Assembly: GCA_029262675.1 (NCBI GenBank)
Contig: JAJCYW010000003.1
Location: forward strand, 1-64,000
Length of the DNA stretch: 64,000 bases
Direction of reading: 5' to 3'
Source of the DNA: Chloroflexota bacterium
Lineage (GTDB): Bacteria > Chloroflexota > Dehalococcoidia > DSTF01 > RBG-16-68-14
Shown here in pieces: positions 9,498 through 17,208 of the stretch. Within the stretch, counting starts at the first letter, position 1. Every line of letters begins with the position of its first letter. Under the pieces are notes generated by a model. That model searched no databases. It had not been told where the DNA came from and saw only the letters and a program-made list of their open reading frames with translations. A program made the position numbers and the translations under genes.

Positions 9498-10484
9498 TCA
9501 CGAGGCGTTGCTCACCGACCACGTGAGCAATAGGCCGAGCGCGTAGCCAATCAGGATCAGCGCTGCAGCCGGGTCGATCGGGAATCTCCTGCGTTCGGCA
9601 CGCAGGACCATGCTCGTGAGTCCGATCATCATCAGCAGCACGGCGACCAGACCGGCGACGGCGTTGCTGATATCGATTGTCTCGAGGAGCGGCCCTTCCG
9701 TGTAGAGCGCATCGAGCCAGATCAGGATACCGATATTCATCGCGTTGCTTCCGTAGAGGTTGCCGATGGCGAGGTCTAGCGCTCCCATGCGGACCGCGGC
9801 GACCGAGGTCGCCAACTCAGGCAGCGAGGTCGCGAACGCGAGGACGGCGATGCCGACAAAAGAATAGGAGAGCCCCGTACTCTCCGCGATGTCCTCCGCC
9901 GCCCAGACCAGCACGGGCGCCGCAACGAAAATGACGGCTGCCGCGGCTGTGAACATGGTTCCGGCTCGGATCAGCCCCGGTTTCTCCGAAAGCTCCATAT
10001 CTGCCGGCGCGCCAATGAACTCGCGAAACTGCGGTATCAGAAAGAGGCCTATGACTCCCACCGCGAAAAGCACTACGGAGCCATATCCGAAAACCCCCGC
10101 GATGTTGTGCTCCATCCTCGCGATGATGAACAGCGTGGCCAGTCCGGTCAGCACGATGGCTAGCGATGCCGTCAGCGTGATGCCGAGCGCTTCGCGCTGC
10201 AGCACACGGGCATGACCGAAGGCGAGCGCGACAATCGCCAGCACCGCCATGTTTGCCATGTTGCTTCCAAAGATGTCTCCCACTGCCAGGTCAGGCGCGT
10301 CGCGAAGCACAGCAACAGTGTCCGTCGTGAGCTCTGGGAGCGATGTTGCGGCAGCGATAAGAAGCGCGCCTACCCAGAGGTGCCCGAGACGAGTTTGGCG
10401 GGCTATTACATCGCCCGTTCGGGCAAGTGTGTTGCCCGCGAGGAAGATGGCGAACGCCGCGACGAGGAAGAGCAGCCAGGCCAC
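9498..10484 (-). CDS. CaCA-family Na+/Ca2+ antiporter
   Basis: This inner-membrane cation exchanger has about ten to eleven hydrophobic segments in two inverted halves. Each half carries an alpha-repeat: GALLIAAATSLPELTTD with GDIFGSNMANM in the first, and GIAVLAFATSLPELATS with GNLYGSNAMNIGI in the second. These SLPE and G(S)N motifs bind the cations in the YrbG/NCX-like families. The length of 328 residues is typical. It starts three bases after the stop of the CBS-domain gene, so the two are probably co-transcribed and the CBS protein may modulate transport. Confidence 0.9.
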   Translation of the reverse strand: MAWLLFLVAAFAIFLAGNTLARTGDVIARQTRLGHLWVGALLIAAATSLPELTTDTVAVLRDAPDLAVGDIFGSNMANMAVLAIVALAFGHARVLQREALGITLTASLAIVLTGLATLFIIARMEHNIAGVFGYGSVVLFAVGVIGLFLIPQFREFIGAPADMELSEKPGLIRAGTMFTAAAAVIFVAAPVLVWAAEDIAESTGLSYSFVGIAVLAFATSLPELATSVAAVRMGALDLAIGNLYGSNAMNIGILIWLDALYTEGPLLETIDISNAVAGLVAVLLMMIGLTSMVLRAERRRFPIDPAAALILIGYALGLLLTWSVSNAS

Positions 10485-10487
10485 TGG

Positions 10488-10961
10488 CTAGGCCTTGTCA
10501 GCGATCGCTCTGATGATCTCTTGCCGTCCGACCAGGCCGACGAGGCGGCCGTCCTTGACGACGGGCAGTTGGCGATAGTCGAAGGTCTCCATGATGGAGG
10601 CGAGCTGCCCGATGGTCATGTCCGGCTCCGCGCACTTGACAGGCGAACTGGCTACGTCGGAAACGGTGGTAGCGGCCATGTTTCGCAGGCCACGCATCGC
10701 GTCGAAGATATGATGCTCCTCCTGGAGCATCTTCTTGAGCACCTTCGCGAGGTGGGTGCCCTCTAGGTCTTCAGCCAGCGCCAGGAGATCTCGCTCCGTG
10801 ACGATGCCCCGGGTCTTGTGCGACTCGTCCACCACAACCGCGCAAGCGATCTGGTCGTCGGCCAGCAGATCGATCGCTTCGGAAATAGACGCGTCCATTT
10901 TCAATGTTGGCACATCAGTCAACATGATCTGTTCGGCGGTGACGCTAAGTCGTTCAGTCAT
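10488..10961 (-). CDS. CBS-domain pair protein
   Basis: This small cytoplasmic protein of 157 residues consists of two CBS motifs forming one Bateman module. The first runs from IMLTDVPTLKMDASISEA to GIVTERDLL, and the second from VKCAEPDMTIGQLASIM to VGLVGRQEIIRAI. Such modules bind adenine nucleotides and regulate partner proteins. The partner is plausibly the CaCA antiporter encoded immediately downstream with a three-base gap. No enzymatic domain is attached. Confidence 0.9.
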   Translation of the reverse strand: MTERLSVTAEQIMLTDVPTLKMDASISEAIDLLADDQIACAVVVDESHKTRGIVTERDLLALAEDLEGTHLAKVLKKMLQEEHHIFDAMRGLRNMAATTVSDVASSPVKCAEPDMTIGQLASIMETFDYRQLPVVKDGRLVGLVGRQEIIRAIADKA

Positions 10962-11006
10962 TGGCTACGCAAAGGATGCTAACACAGCGGCGGCCAGGGG
11001 CGTTCG

Positions 11007-12908
11007 TCAGAACTCCTGCTTCAACGCCTCGTAGGCGCGCTTCACTTCTTCGACGGACGCCTCATTCTCCAGCGTGCTCACATCGCCGATCGGTTCGTCG
11101 CCGGCGACGGCGCGCAGCACGCGTCGCATAATCTTCCCGCTGCGTGTCTTCGGCAGCGCACGCACAAGATGCACGGACTTCGGCCTCGCGAAAACACCGA
11201 CGCTGAGGGAGATGGAGCCGGAGATCTCTTCGCCCAGCTCGTCCGACGGTTCGTATCCGTCCATCAGCACGGCGAAGACGACGATCGCTTCGCCCTTTAC
11301 CGCGTCTGGCACGCCGACAGCCGCCGCCTCCGCGACGGCTTCGTGCGCGACGGCGCCGTTCTCAATCTCCAGGCTGCCGATGCGGTGACCGGCGACCTTG
11401 AGCACCTCATCGGCGCGCCCCAGAACGCGGATGTAGCCATCCTCATCGCGCACAGCGTAGTCGTCTGCGCTGAAGAGGCCAGGGAATCTGCTCCAGTACG
11501 CCATCTGATATCTGTCAGGGTCCTTGTGGATCGTCTGGAGCATGCCGGGCCATGGCTTCCGAATCACGAGCACTCCCTTCTCGCCATCCGGTACCGGCTT
11601 CCCGTTTTCGTCCACGACCGCCGCATCAACACCGGGCAGCGGGTGCCCGGCGACGCCTGGCTTCTGGGGCATCGGCGCGATACCGGGCGCGCCAGAGATC
11701 ATGAAGCTGCCAGTCTCGGTCTGCCACCACGTGTCGACGATCGGGCAACGCTCGCCGCCGATGTGGCGGTTGTACCAGTGCCAGGCTTCCGGGTTGATCG
11801 GTTCTCCCACGGTGCCGAGTATCTGCAGACTGGTGAGGTCACGCTTGGCCGGCCACTCGTCGCCGTGCTGCATGAACATCCGGATCGCGGTGGGCGATGT
11901 GTAGAAGGCCGTGACGCCATACTTTTCGATGATCTCCCACCATCGTCCAAGGTCTGGGTAATCAGGAGCGCCCTCGTACATGACAACCGTCGCGCCGTGA
12001 GAGAGCGGTCCGTAGACGAGCGCGGTGTGTCCGGTTACCCAGCCAATGTCTGCCGTGCACCAGTAGACGGAGTTCTCGTCGAGATCGAAGGCCCACTGGA
12101 ACGTCGAATGCGCGTACACCATGTAGCCGCCCGTCGCGTGGACGATACCCTTGGGCTTACCGGTTGTGCCGGACGTGTAGAGGATGAAGAGGGGATGGGT
12201 CGCTTCCACCGGCACGGCGGGAACGCTGTCGTCCGCGGATTCGAGCAGGTCGGCGAACCAAGCATCGCGACCGTCCTGCATGGCAACGTCCGCCGTTCCA
12301 CGACGCACAACTATCACGTGCTCGACCGATGGAGCGTGCGCGACTGCTTCATCAGCTTTTGGCTTGAGCGGCACCTGTTTGCCGCGGCGCACACCAGCGT
12401 CGGCAGTGACAACAACCCTGGCTTCGGTCTCCCGCACGCGGTCGGCCAGGGCGCTAGCGCTGAAGGCCGAGAACACGACGGTGTGGATGGCGCCAATCCG
12501 GGCGCAAGCCAGCATAAGGACCGGCAGTTCCGGGATCATGGGCATGTAGAGGGCAACCACGTCTCCCTTGCCGACGCCGAGATTCAGTAGGACCGATGCG
12601 GCGCGGCTGACCTCGCGATGCAGCGTTGCGTAGCTGAGCACGCGGGTCTCGCCGGTCTCGCCCTCCCAGTAGATGGCTACCTTGTTCTTTCGCGGAGTCG
12701 CCAGGTGTCGGTCGACGCACAGGTGGCAGGCGTTTAGCTCGCCGCCAACGAACCACTTTGCGAACGGCGGCGACCAATCGAGCACCTGGTCCGATGGACG
12801 AGACCAATCGAGCTTGCGGGCTTCCTCAGCCCAGAAGGCGTCCGGGTCTTCTAGCGAGCGTCTGTAGACGGCATCGAACGTGGCGCGGTCGGGCATTTCC
12901 TCAGGCAT
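11007..12908 (-). CDS. acs: AMP-forming acetyl/propionyl-CoA synthetase
   Basis: This ANL-superfamily enzyme activates a short-chain carboxylate to acyl-AMP and then to acyl-CoA. The ACAS N-terminal segment (FDAVYRRSLEDPDAFW) is followed by the P-loop-like ILYTSGTTGKPKG (about 241-253), TWWQTETG, the ADDYAVRDEDGY hinge region and the C-terminal KTRSGKIMRRV containing the catalytic, acetylation-prone Lys. The length of 633 residues matches Acs/PrpE. The start at 12908 (MPEEMPDR) lies 20 bases after the SDR stop; the longer frame would overlap that gene. Acetate is the default substrate, but propionate or another short acid is possible. Confidence 0.9.
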   Translation of the reverse strand: MPEEMPDRATFDAVYRRSLEDPDAFWAEEARKLDWSRPSDQVLDWSPPFAKWFVGGELNACHLCVDRHLATPRKNKVAIYWEGETGETRVLSYATLHREVSRAASVLLNLGVGKGDVVALYMPMIPELPVLMLACARIGAIHTVVFSAFSASALADRVRETEARVVVTADAGVRRGKQVPLKPKADEAVAHAPSVEHVIVVRRGTADVAMQDGRDAWFADLLESADDSVPAVPVEATHPLFILYTSGTTGKPKGIVHATGGYMVYAHSTFQWAFDLDENSVYWCTADIGWVTGHTALVYGPLSHGATVVMYEGAPDYPDLGRWWEIIEKYGVTAFYTSPTAIRMFMQHGDEWPAKRDLTSLQILGTVGEPINPEAWHWYNRHIGGERCPIVDTWWQTETGSFMISGAPGIAPMPQKPGVAGHPLPGVDAAVVDENGKPVPDGEKGVLVIRKPWPGMLQTIHKDPDRYQMAYWSRFPGLFSADDYAVRDEDGYIRVLGRADEVLKVAGHRIGSLEIENGAVAHEAVAEAAAVGVPDAVKGEAIVVFAVLMDGYEPSDELGEEISGSISLSVGVFARPKSVHLVRALPKTRSGKIMRRVLRAVAGDEPIGDVSTLENEASVEEVKRAYEALKQEF

Positions 12909-12927
12909 CGCAGTCGTCTCGCTCGCG

Positions 12928-13686
12928 TCAGGCCGCGACGAAGCCGCCATCGACGAGGAATGGCGCTCCGGTGCAGAAGCTGGAGTCGTCAGAGGCGAGG
13001 AACAGCGCAAGCTTCGCTACTTCTTCTGCCGTGCCGAAGCGTCCGACTGGCTCCAAGCTTTCCAGGGCAACTCTGACCTCTTCGCCGGCCGACGTGAACC
13101 GCTCCACCATTGGCGTTGCGATTACGCCAGGGCAGATGGCGTTCGCGCGAATGCCCTGACGTGCGTACTCTAGGGCCGCGCCTTTGGTGAGCTGAATGAT
13201 GCCGCCTTTGGAGGCGCAATAGGCCGGAATGTTCTGGAAGCCGACAACTCCGGCAACAGAGGCGTTGTTGACAATCGCGCCGCTACCGGTCTTGAGCATG
13301 GCCGCGATGCCATGCTTCATGCCAAGGAAGACGCCCTTTAGGTTAATACTGATAACGCGGTCCCAGTTCTCAAGTGTGCAATCGGCGGTTGGCACCTGTT
13401 CGCCCTCTACGCCGGCGTTGTTGAACAGCACGTCCAGACGGCCGTACGTCTGCACGGCAGTATCGATCATGCGCTTCACGTCCTCAGGGTTGGAGACATC
13501 TACTTTGGCGAACGTGGCGTTGCGGCCGCACTCCTTTATCGAACCAGCTACGCCATTGCCTTGGGCTTCGTCCCAGTCGGCGACAACGACATTCGCGCCC
13601 TCGCCGGCGAACAGGAGCGCGGTCGCCCTGCCGATGCCGGACGCTGCTCCGGTGACGACGCTCGATTTTCCCTCAAGTTTTCCCAC
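12928..13686 (-). CDS. SDR-family NAD(P)-dependent oxidoreductase
   Basis: This is a classical short-chain dehydrogenase/reductase of 252 residues. The nucleotide-binding motif TGAASGIG (about 13-20), the structural NNAG and the catalytic NNAS...YCASKGG set (Ser, Tyr, Lys) are all present, followed by CPGVIATPM. The Asp in VVVADWD after strand 2 favours NAD(H) over NADP(H). The C-terminal VDGGF is standard. The substrate is unknown. It sits in an operon-like run with the Usp genes upstream and the acyl-CoA synthetase 20 bases downstream. Confidence 0.9.
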   Translation of the reverse strand: MGKLEGKSSVVTGAASGIGRATALLFAGEGANVVVADWDEAQGNGVAGSIKECGRNATFAKVDVSNPEDVKRMIDTAVQTYGRLDVLFNNAGVEGEQVPTADCTLENWDRVISINLKGVFLGMKHGIAAMLKTGSGAIVNNASVAGVVGFQNIPAYCASKGGIIQLTKGAALEYARQGIRANAICPGVIATPMVERFTSAGEEVRVALESLEPVGRFGTAEEVAKLALFLASDDSSFCTGAPFLVDGGFVAA

Positions 13687-13725
13687 GGCTACCTCCTGTG
13701 TGGCGCCTGGTGGTGTCTCAGGACG

Positions 13726-14922
13726 CTACTTCGTCCTACTGCTGTCCCAGCGCCGCTCTGCCATCGCCTCGGCAGGTGACTGGCTTTCGCGAAACTGGAA
13801 GTATGGACAGTCACGGCCCGGATACGTGTCGTGCAGCTCCGGGCGCTGAATCATGCATGCGATGCCATCGCAGTAGACGCAATTGGCACACGCACGCAGG
13901 TGTTGTCCGCATCGAATACAGAGATCTTCTGGCATCAGTTCAATGAAGGGAGAAGCACGGCCGCAGGCGTGACAGAAGCGCCCGCGCGCGGGCCGGGTGA
14001 CGGCCGCCGGCTCCTCCGGGCGAATCAGCAGCACCGGCGCGTCACCTTGCAGGAGCCGGTCGGCAACGCTGCCGAGGACGGCTCTCGCGATCCCAGTCCT
14101 GGCGTGGGATGTCATGACCACAAGGTCGATCTCGTGCTTACCGACGAGACTGATGAGTGCATCGGCGGCCGGCCCGTGGAGGACGGCCGTTTCCACCTTG
14201 CAGTCGGCTTTCAGCCAGTCCGTCACGTTGGCAAGGTAAGACTCGGCTGCCTTCGTGAGGTCTTCGTCCACCTGGGCGACGTTAACCTCGGGCACACCGA
14301 ACACGAACGCTTGCGTCGCCCACTGAATCGCCTGTGCTAGGACTAGTTCCGCGCCGAGCTTCTTCGCCAGCTCGAGCGCGGGACCGAGAGCGGTTTCAGC
14401 CGATTGAGAGCCATCGAGCGGGACGAGGATGCGCCGCACGGCCGGCTCCCTTTGATCGGATTCGAGTACGGAAGGCCCGACGACGAGTGTCGGAACAGGG
14501 GCTTCACGGACGAGCCTGCTGGCCACGCTGCCGTAGCGCCAGCGGCTGAGGCCAGAGCGGCCGTGTGTCGCGATGATAAGATAGCTTGGCTCCAGCTTAT
14601 CGATCAGAGTCAGGATCGCCGGCGCTGCATCGTCAATTATGACGTCGGTTTCAACAACAATATCTTCTGCCTCCAGCACCGTAGCCAGGCCGGTCAGGTA
14701 GCGCTCCCGATACTCCTCGCCCTCTTTGAACAAGCCGTCGCTGACCTCAGGGATGTTCGCGACCAGCGCCCGTTCGCCCTCTTCCCAGACTGTGGCAAGC
14801 ACGAGCTTCGAGTCGGTGGCCTTCGCCATGACGGCTGCGTATGGGAGGGCATGCTCCGAGAGTTCCGAACCGTCCAGCGCGACGATTATTGTGGAGTCGC
14901 TCACGGCTTCCTCAGGTCTCAC
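13726..14922 (-). CDS. tandem universal stress protein with C-terminal cysteine cluster
   Basis: Two UspA domains are fused. The first starts IIVALDGSELSEHAL and ends THGRSGLSRWRYGSVA; the second starts ILVPLDGSQSAETAL and ends TSHARTGIARAVLGSVA. Both keep the ATP-binding G-x2-G-x9-G(S/T) pattern. The last ~75 residues (about 322-398) contain a cysteine-rich module, FCHACGR, LCIRCGQ, CANCVYCDGIAC and DCPYF, that looks like a zinc ribbon plus extra cysteines, and ordinary Usp proteins lack it. The GTG at 14922 overlaps the stop of the upstream usp gene. Metal or redox sensing is a possible role for the tail, but this is only inference. Confidence 0.85.
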   Translation of the reverse strand: MRPEEAVSDSTIIVALDGSELSEHALPYAAVMAKATDSKLVLATVWEEGERALVANIPEVSDGLFKEGEEYRERYLTGLATVLEAEDIVVETDVIIDDAAPAILTLIDKLEPSYLIIATHGRSGLSRWRYGSVASRLVREAPVPTLVVGPSVLESDQREPAVRRILVPLDGSQSAETALGPALELAKKLGAELVLAQAIQWATQAFVFGVPEVNVAQVDEDLTKAAESYLANVTDWLKADCKVETAVLHGPAADALISLVGKHEIDLVVMTSHARTGIARAVLGSVADRLLQGDAPVLLIRPEEPAAVTRPARGRFCHACGRASPFIELMPEDLCIRCGQHLRACANCVYCDGIACMIQRPELHDTYPGRDCPYFQFRESQSPAEAMAERRWDSSRTK

Positions 14923-15452
14923 TGCAGTGCCAGGCGCCCCGCGCTGGCCTGCGCCGTCTCGTCGAGCATCGCTTCGTCGTCCCTGCCTTCCTCTTCTTCC
15001 TCCTCACGTTGCCACGCAGCCTGGCTCGGCTTGACGATCAGGACTGGCGAATTGGCGGAATGCAGGACCTTCTGCGCCACGCTCCCGAAGACCTGCCAGC
15101 CGCGCCCGCCGAGGCCATGCGAACCCATGGCGATGAGATCGCAGTGTTCGTCCTCACCAAACCTGATGATCGTGTCGGCAACCTCTCCGGCGGAGACGTG
15201 CGCGTCGATGCCAAGGCTGGCGTTGCCAAAACGCGCCTTTGTTTCCTCCATGTAGGCTTCGGCCTCGTGCACCTGGGCTTCTTGCAGCTCATCAAGCATG
15301 TGCGGTGCGTAGAAGCGGCCGGGGACAGGCGGCGCCACGACGCGCAAAAGCACGAGTGTACTGGAGAGGCCCTTGGCGAGCTCGATGGCCACGTCGAGCG
15401 CCTCTTCGGCCATCCTGGAGCTGTCGAGCGGAACGAGAATTCGCTTGATCAT
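14919..15452 (-). CDS. universal stress protein (UspA family)
   Basis: This single-domain cytoplasmic Usp starts at MIKRILVPLDSSRMAEEAL with SD-like GAGGAGG upstream. The nucleotide-binding signature is GSHGLGGRGWQVFGSVAQKVL. The C-terminal tail is unusual: a run of Glu residues and an acidic, low-complexity end after VKPSQAAW. It is the first gene of a probable operon; its stop overlaps the GTG of the two-domain Usp gene. The usual role is stress survival, with an unknown ligand. Confidence 0.9.
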   Translation of the reverse strand: MIKRILVPLDSSRMAEEALDVAIELAKGLSSTLVLLRVVAPPVPGRFYAPHMLDELQEAQVHEAEAYMEETKARFGNASLGIDAHVSAGEVADTIIRFGEDEHCDLIAMGSHGLGGRGWQVFGSVAQKVLHSANSPVLIVKPSQAAWQREEEEEEGRDDEAMLDETAQASAGRLALQ

Positions 15453-15869
15453 ATGTTCCTCCTCTCTCAACTAGCATAGGCGGCCAGTTTAGGCATGGAT
15501 AGAGGCGAAAGGCCTATTCGCCGAGGCCGATCACCCTAGTCGCTTTGGTTCGCCGCACGTACTCGGCCGCTCCGCGTGGCCAACACGCAGCGCGTCTTAG
15601 CACAAGCCTAGGAAACAGAAGGCGGTGGTAGTGGATGCACGCGCTCAAGGACATCCGTGAAGTCGATTGCTCGACACATCGTTTCGGTGACGTGTCAGGT
15701 GGCCCGACGTATCTGGCCAGGCGAGATGGCCGCCGGAAACCCCAGATCAAACATCTGCTGCATGGGCCGCAGTTCAGGGGCCATGCAGCAGATTTCACCA
15801 TGGCCATTCCGCTGGTTTCCTCCAGTCATCCCGCGATGCAAGGCAATCGTAGTCAGGGGTCTGCGGAGG
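15453..15869. other. intergenic with 13-bp inverted repeat
   Basis: There is no supported gene. A perfect inverted repeat, ATCTGCTGCATGG at 15753-15765 and its complement at 15781-15793, is separated by 15 bases. The T tracts around it are weak, so it may be a terminator, a protein-binding site or an insertion scar between the divergently arranged usp operon and the TreT-like gene. Confidence 0.5.
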
Positions 15870-17129
15870 GTGTCAGGACCGTCGGCTGGGAGAGAGCCGC
15901 TTCAGGTCGTCCATGTCGGGTCCGAATCGTTCGCCGCGTACAGTAGCGTCGCCGGCGCCGAGCGCATAGACGAACTTGGCAGTCTTGCCGAACCCCTGCG
16001 CGGAGCCAGCGTTGCCCATGTCAACGCCACATCGTACGGCGGCGGCGTCTCCTAGTTACTGCGGTCCATCATCCCGCTCTATCGGGCGCTAGGAATAGAG
16101 GCCGATTGGCTGGGGATGCCCGGCAGCCCGGAGTTCTTCAGAGTCACAAAAGGTATCCACAACGCCCTCCAGGGATCGCGCGATGAGCTGACTGAAGACG
16201 CGAAGAGGCTATACCTGGCGCAGAACGCGATGGCGGCGGAAAAGCTGGGACGCGACTACGACTTCGTTGTCGTGCACGACCCGCAGCCGGCAGCCATGCG
16301 GAGCCTGCACGGGGCAAATGATGCGCGTTGGGTGTGGCGCTGTCACATCGACACATCTGAGCCGAACGAAAAGGTGCTGCGATTCCTCAGTCCGTACTTC
16401 AGCGAGTACGACGCACTCGTCTTCACGATGGACCAGTTCGTGCCGGCCGGTCTTCGCGAGGGCAATATCGCGATCATTCCGCCCGGCATCGACCCGCTCA
16501 GCCCAAAGAACATGACGGTGCCTGTTGACCTGTGTCGCCAGATCGTCGAGTGGACGGGAGTCCGCCTCGATCGCGCGCTGATTACGCAGGTCTCCCGATT
16601 CGATTCCTGGAAGGACCCGCTGGGCGTGATCGACGTGTACCGGCGCGTGCGTGACGACGTTCCCGGCTGCCAACTGGCGCTGCTTGGACAGATGGCGCTG
16701 GACGACCCCGAGGGATGGGCGATGTACCATGAGATTCTGGCGGCAGCTGGGGGAGACCCGGACATTCATGTCCTCACGAACTTCACGGGTATCGGCAACA
16801 TAGAAGTGAACGCCTTCCAGTGTTGCTCCAGTGTCGTGTTGCAGAAGTCCATTCGGGAGGGCTTCGGGCTCGTTGTCTCAGAGACGATCTGGAAGGGCAC
16901 CCCGGTCGTCGCTGGACGCGCAGGGGGCATTCCGATGCAGATGCCGAAGGGGGTCGGCGGGTACCTGATTGAGGACATCGACGAGTGCGTGCAGAGGACG
17001 GTCGCGCTGCTCCGCGATCCGCGGTTGGCCACGGAATTGCGTACCGCCGGCAGGAGCCATGTGCGAGAGCATTTCCTCATCACGAGACTGCTTGCTGACG
17101 AGTTGCGACTGCTGGCCTCGCTCCAGTAG
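15870..17129 (+). pseudogene. trehalose synthase (TreT-like GT4) with internal amber stop
   Basis: This is a GT-B glycosyltransferase of the TreT type, which joins an NDP-glucose and glucose to make trehalose. The N-terminal part contains ELGSLAEPLRGASVAHVNATSYGGGVS; a TAG at 16053-16055 then interrupts, and the same frame resumes with LLRSIIPLYRALGIEADW and MPGSPEFFRVTKGIHNALQG. Family motifs VVHDPQP, CHIDTS, IPPGIDPLSPKN, TQVSRFDSWKDPLGVI and EGFGLVVSETIWKGTPV are intact. TAG replaces what is normally a Glu after GGGV. It could be an early pseudogene or a sequencing error; re-initiation at 16116 would lose the acceptor-side loop. The 5' start is uncertain (GTG 15870 suggested). Confidence 0.75.
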
Positions 17130-17208
17130 CTCCACCCGGGCGTTGACCGGGCGAACCTCTCTTTCGGCTAGCTGCTGGCCGAGGATGGCCGGCTACGAGA
17201 GTACGACG

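Noticed and set aside
15514..15807. Minus-strand ORF of 97 codons
   Set aside because: It spans the 13-bp inverted repeat and is Arg/Cys/Trp-rich shadow-like sequence.
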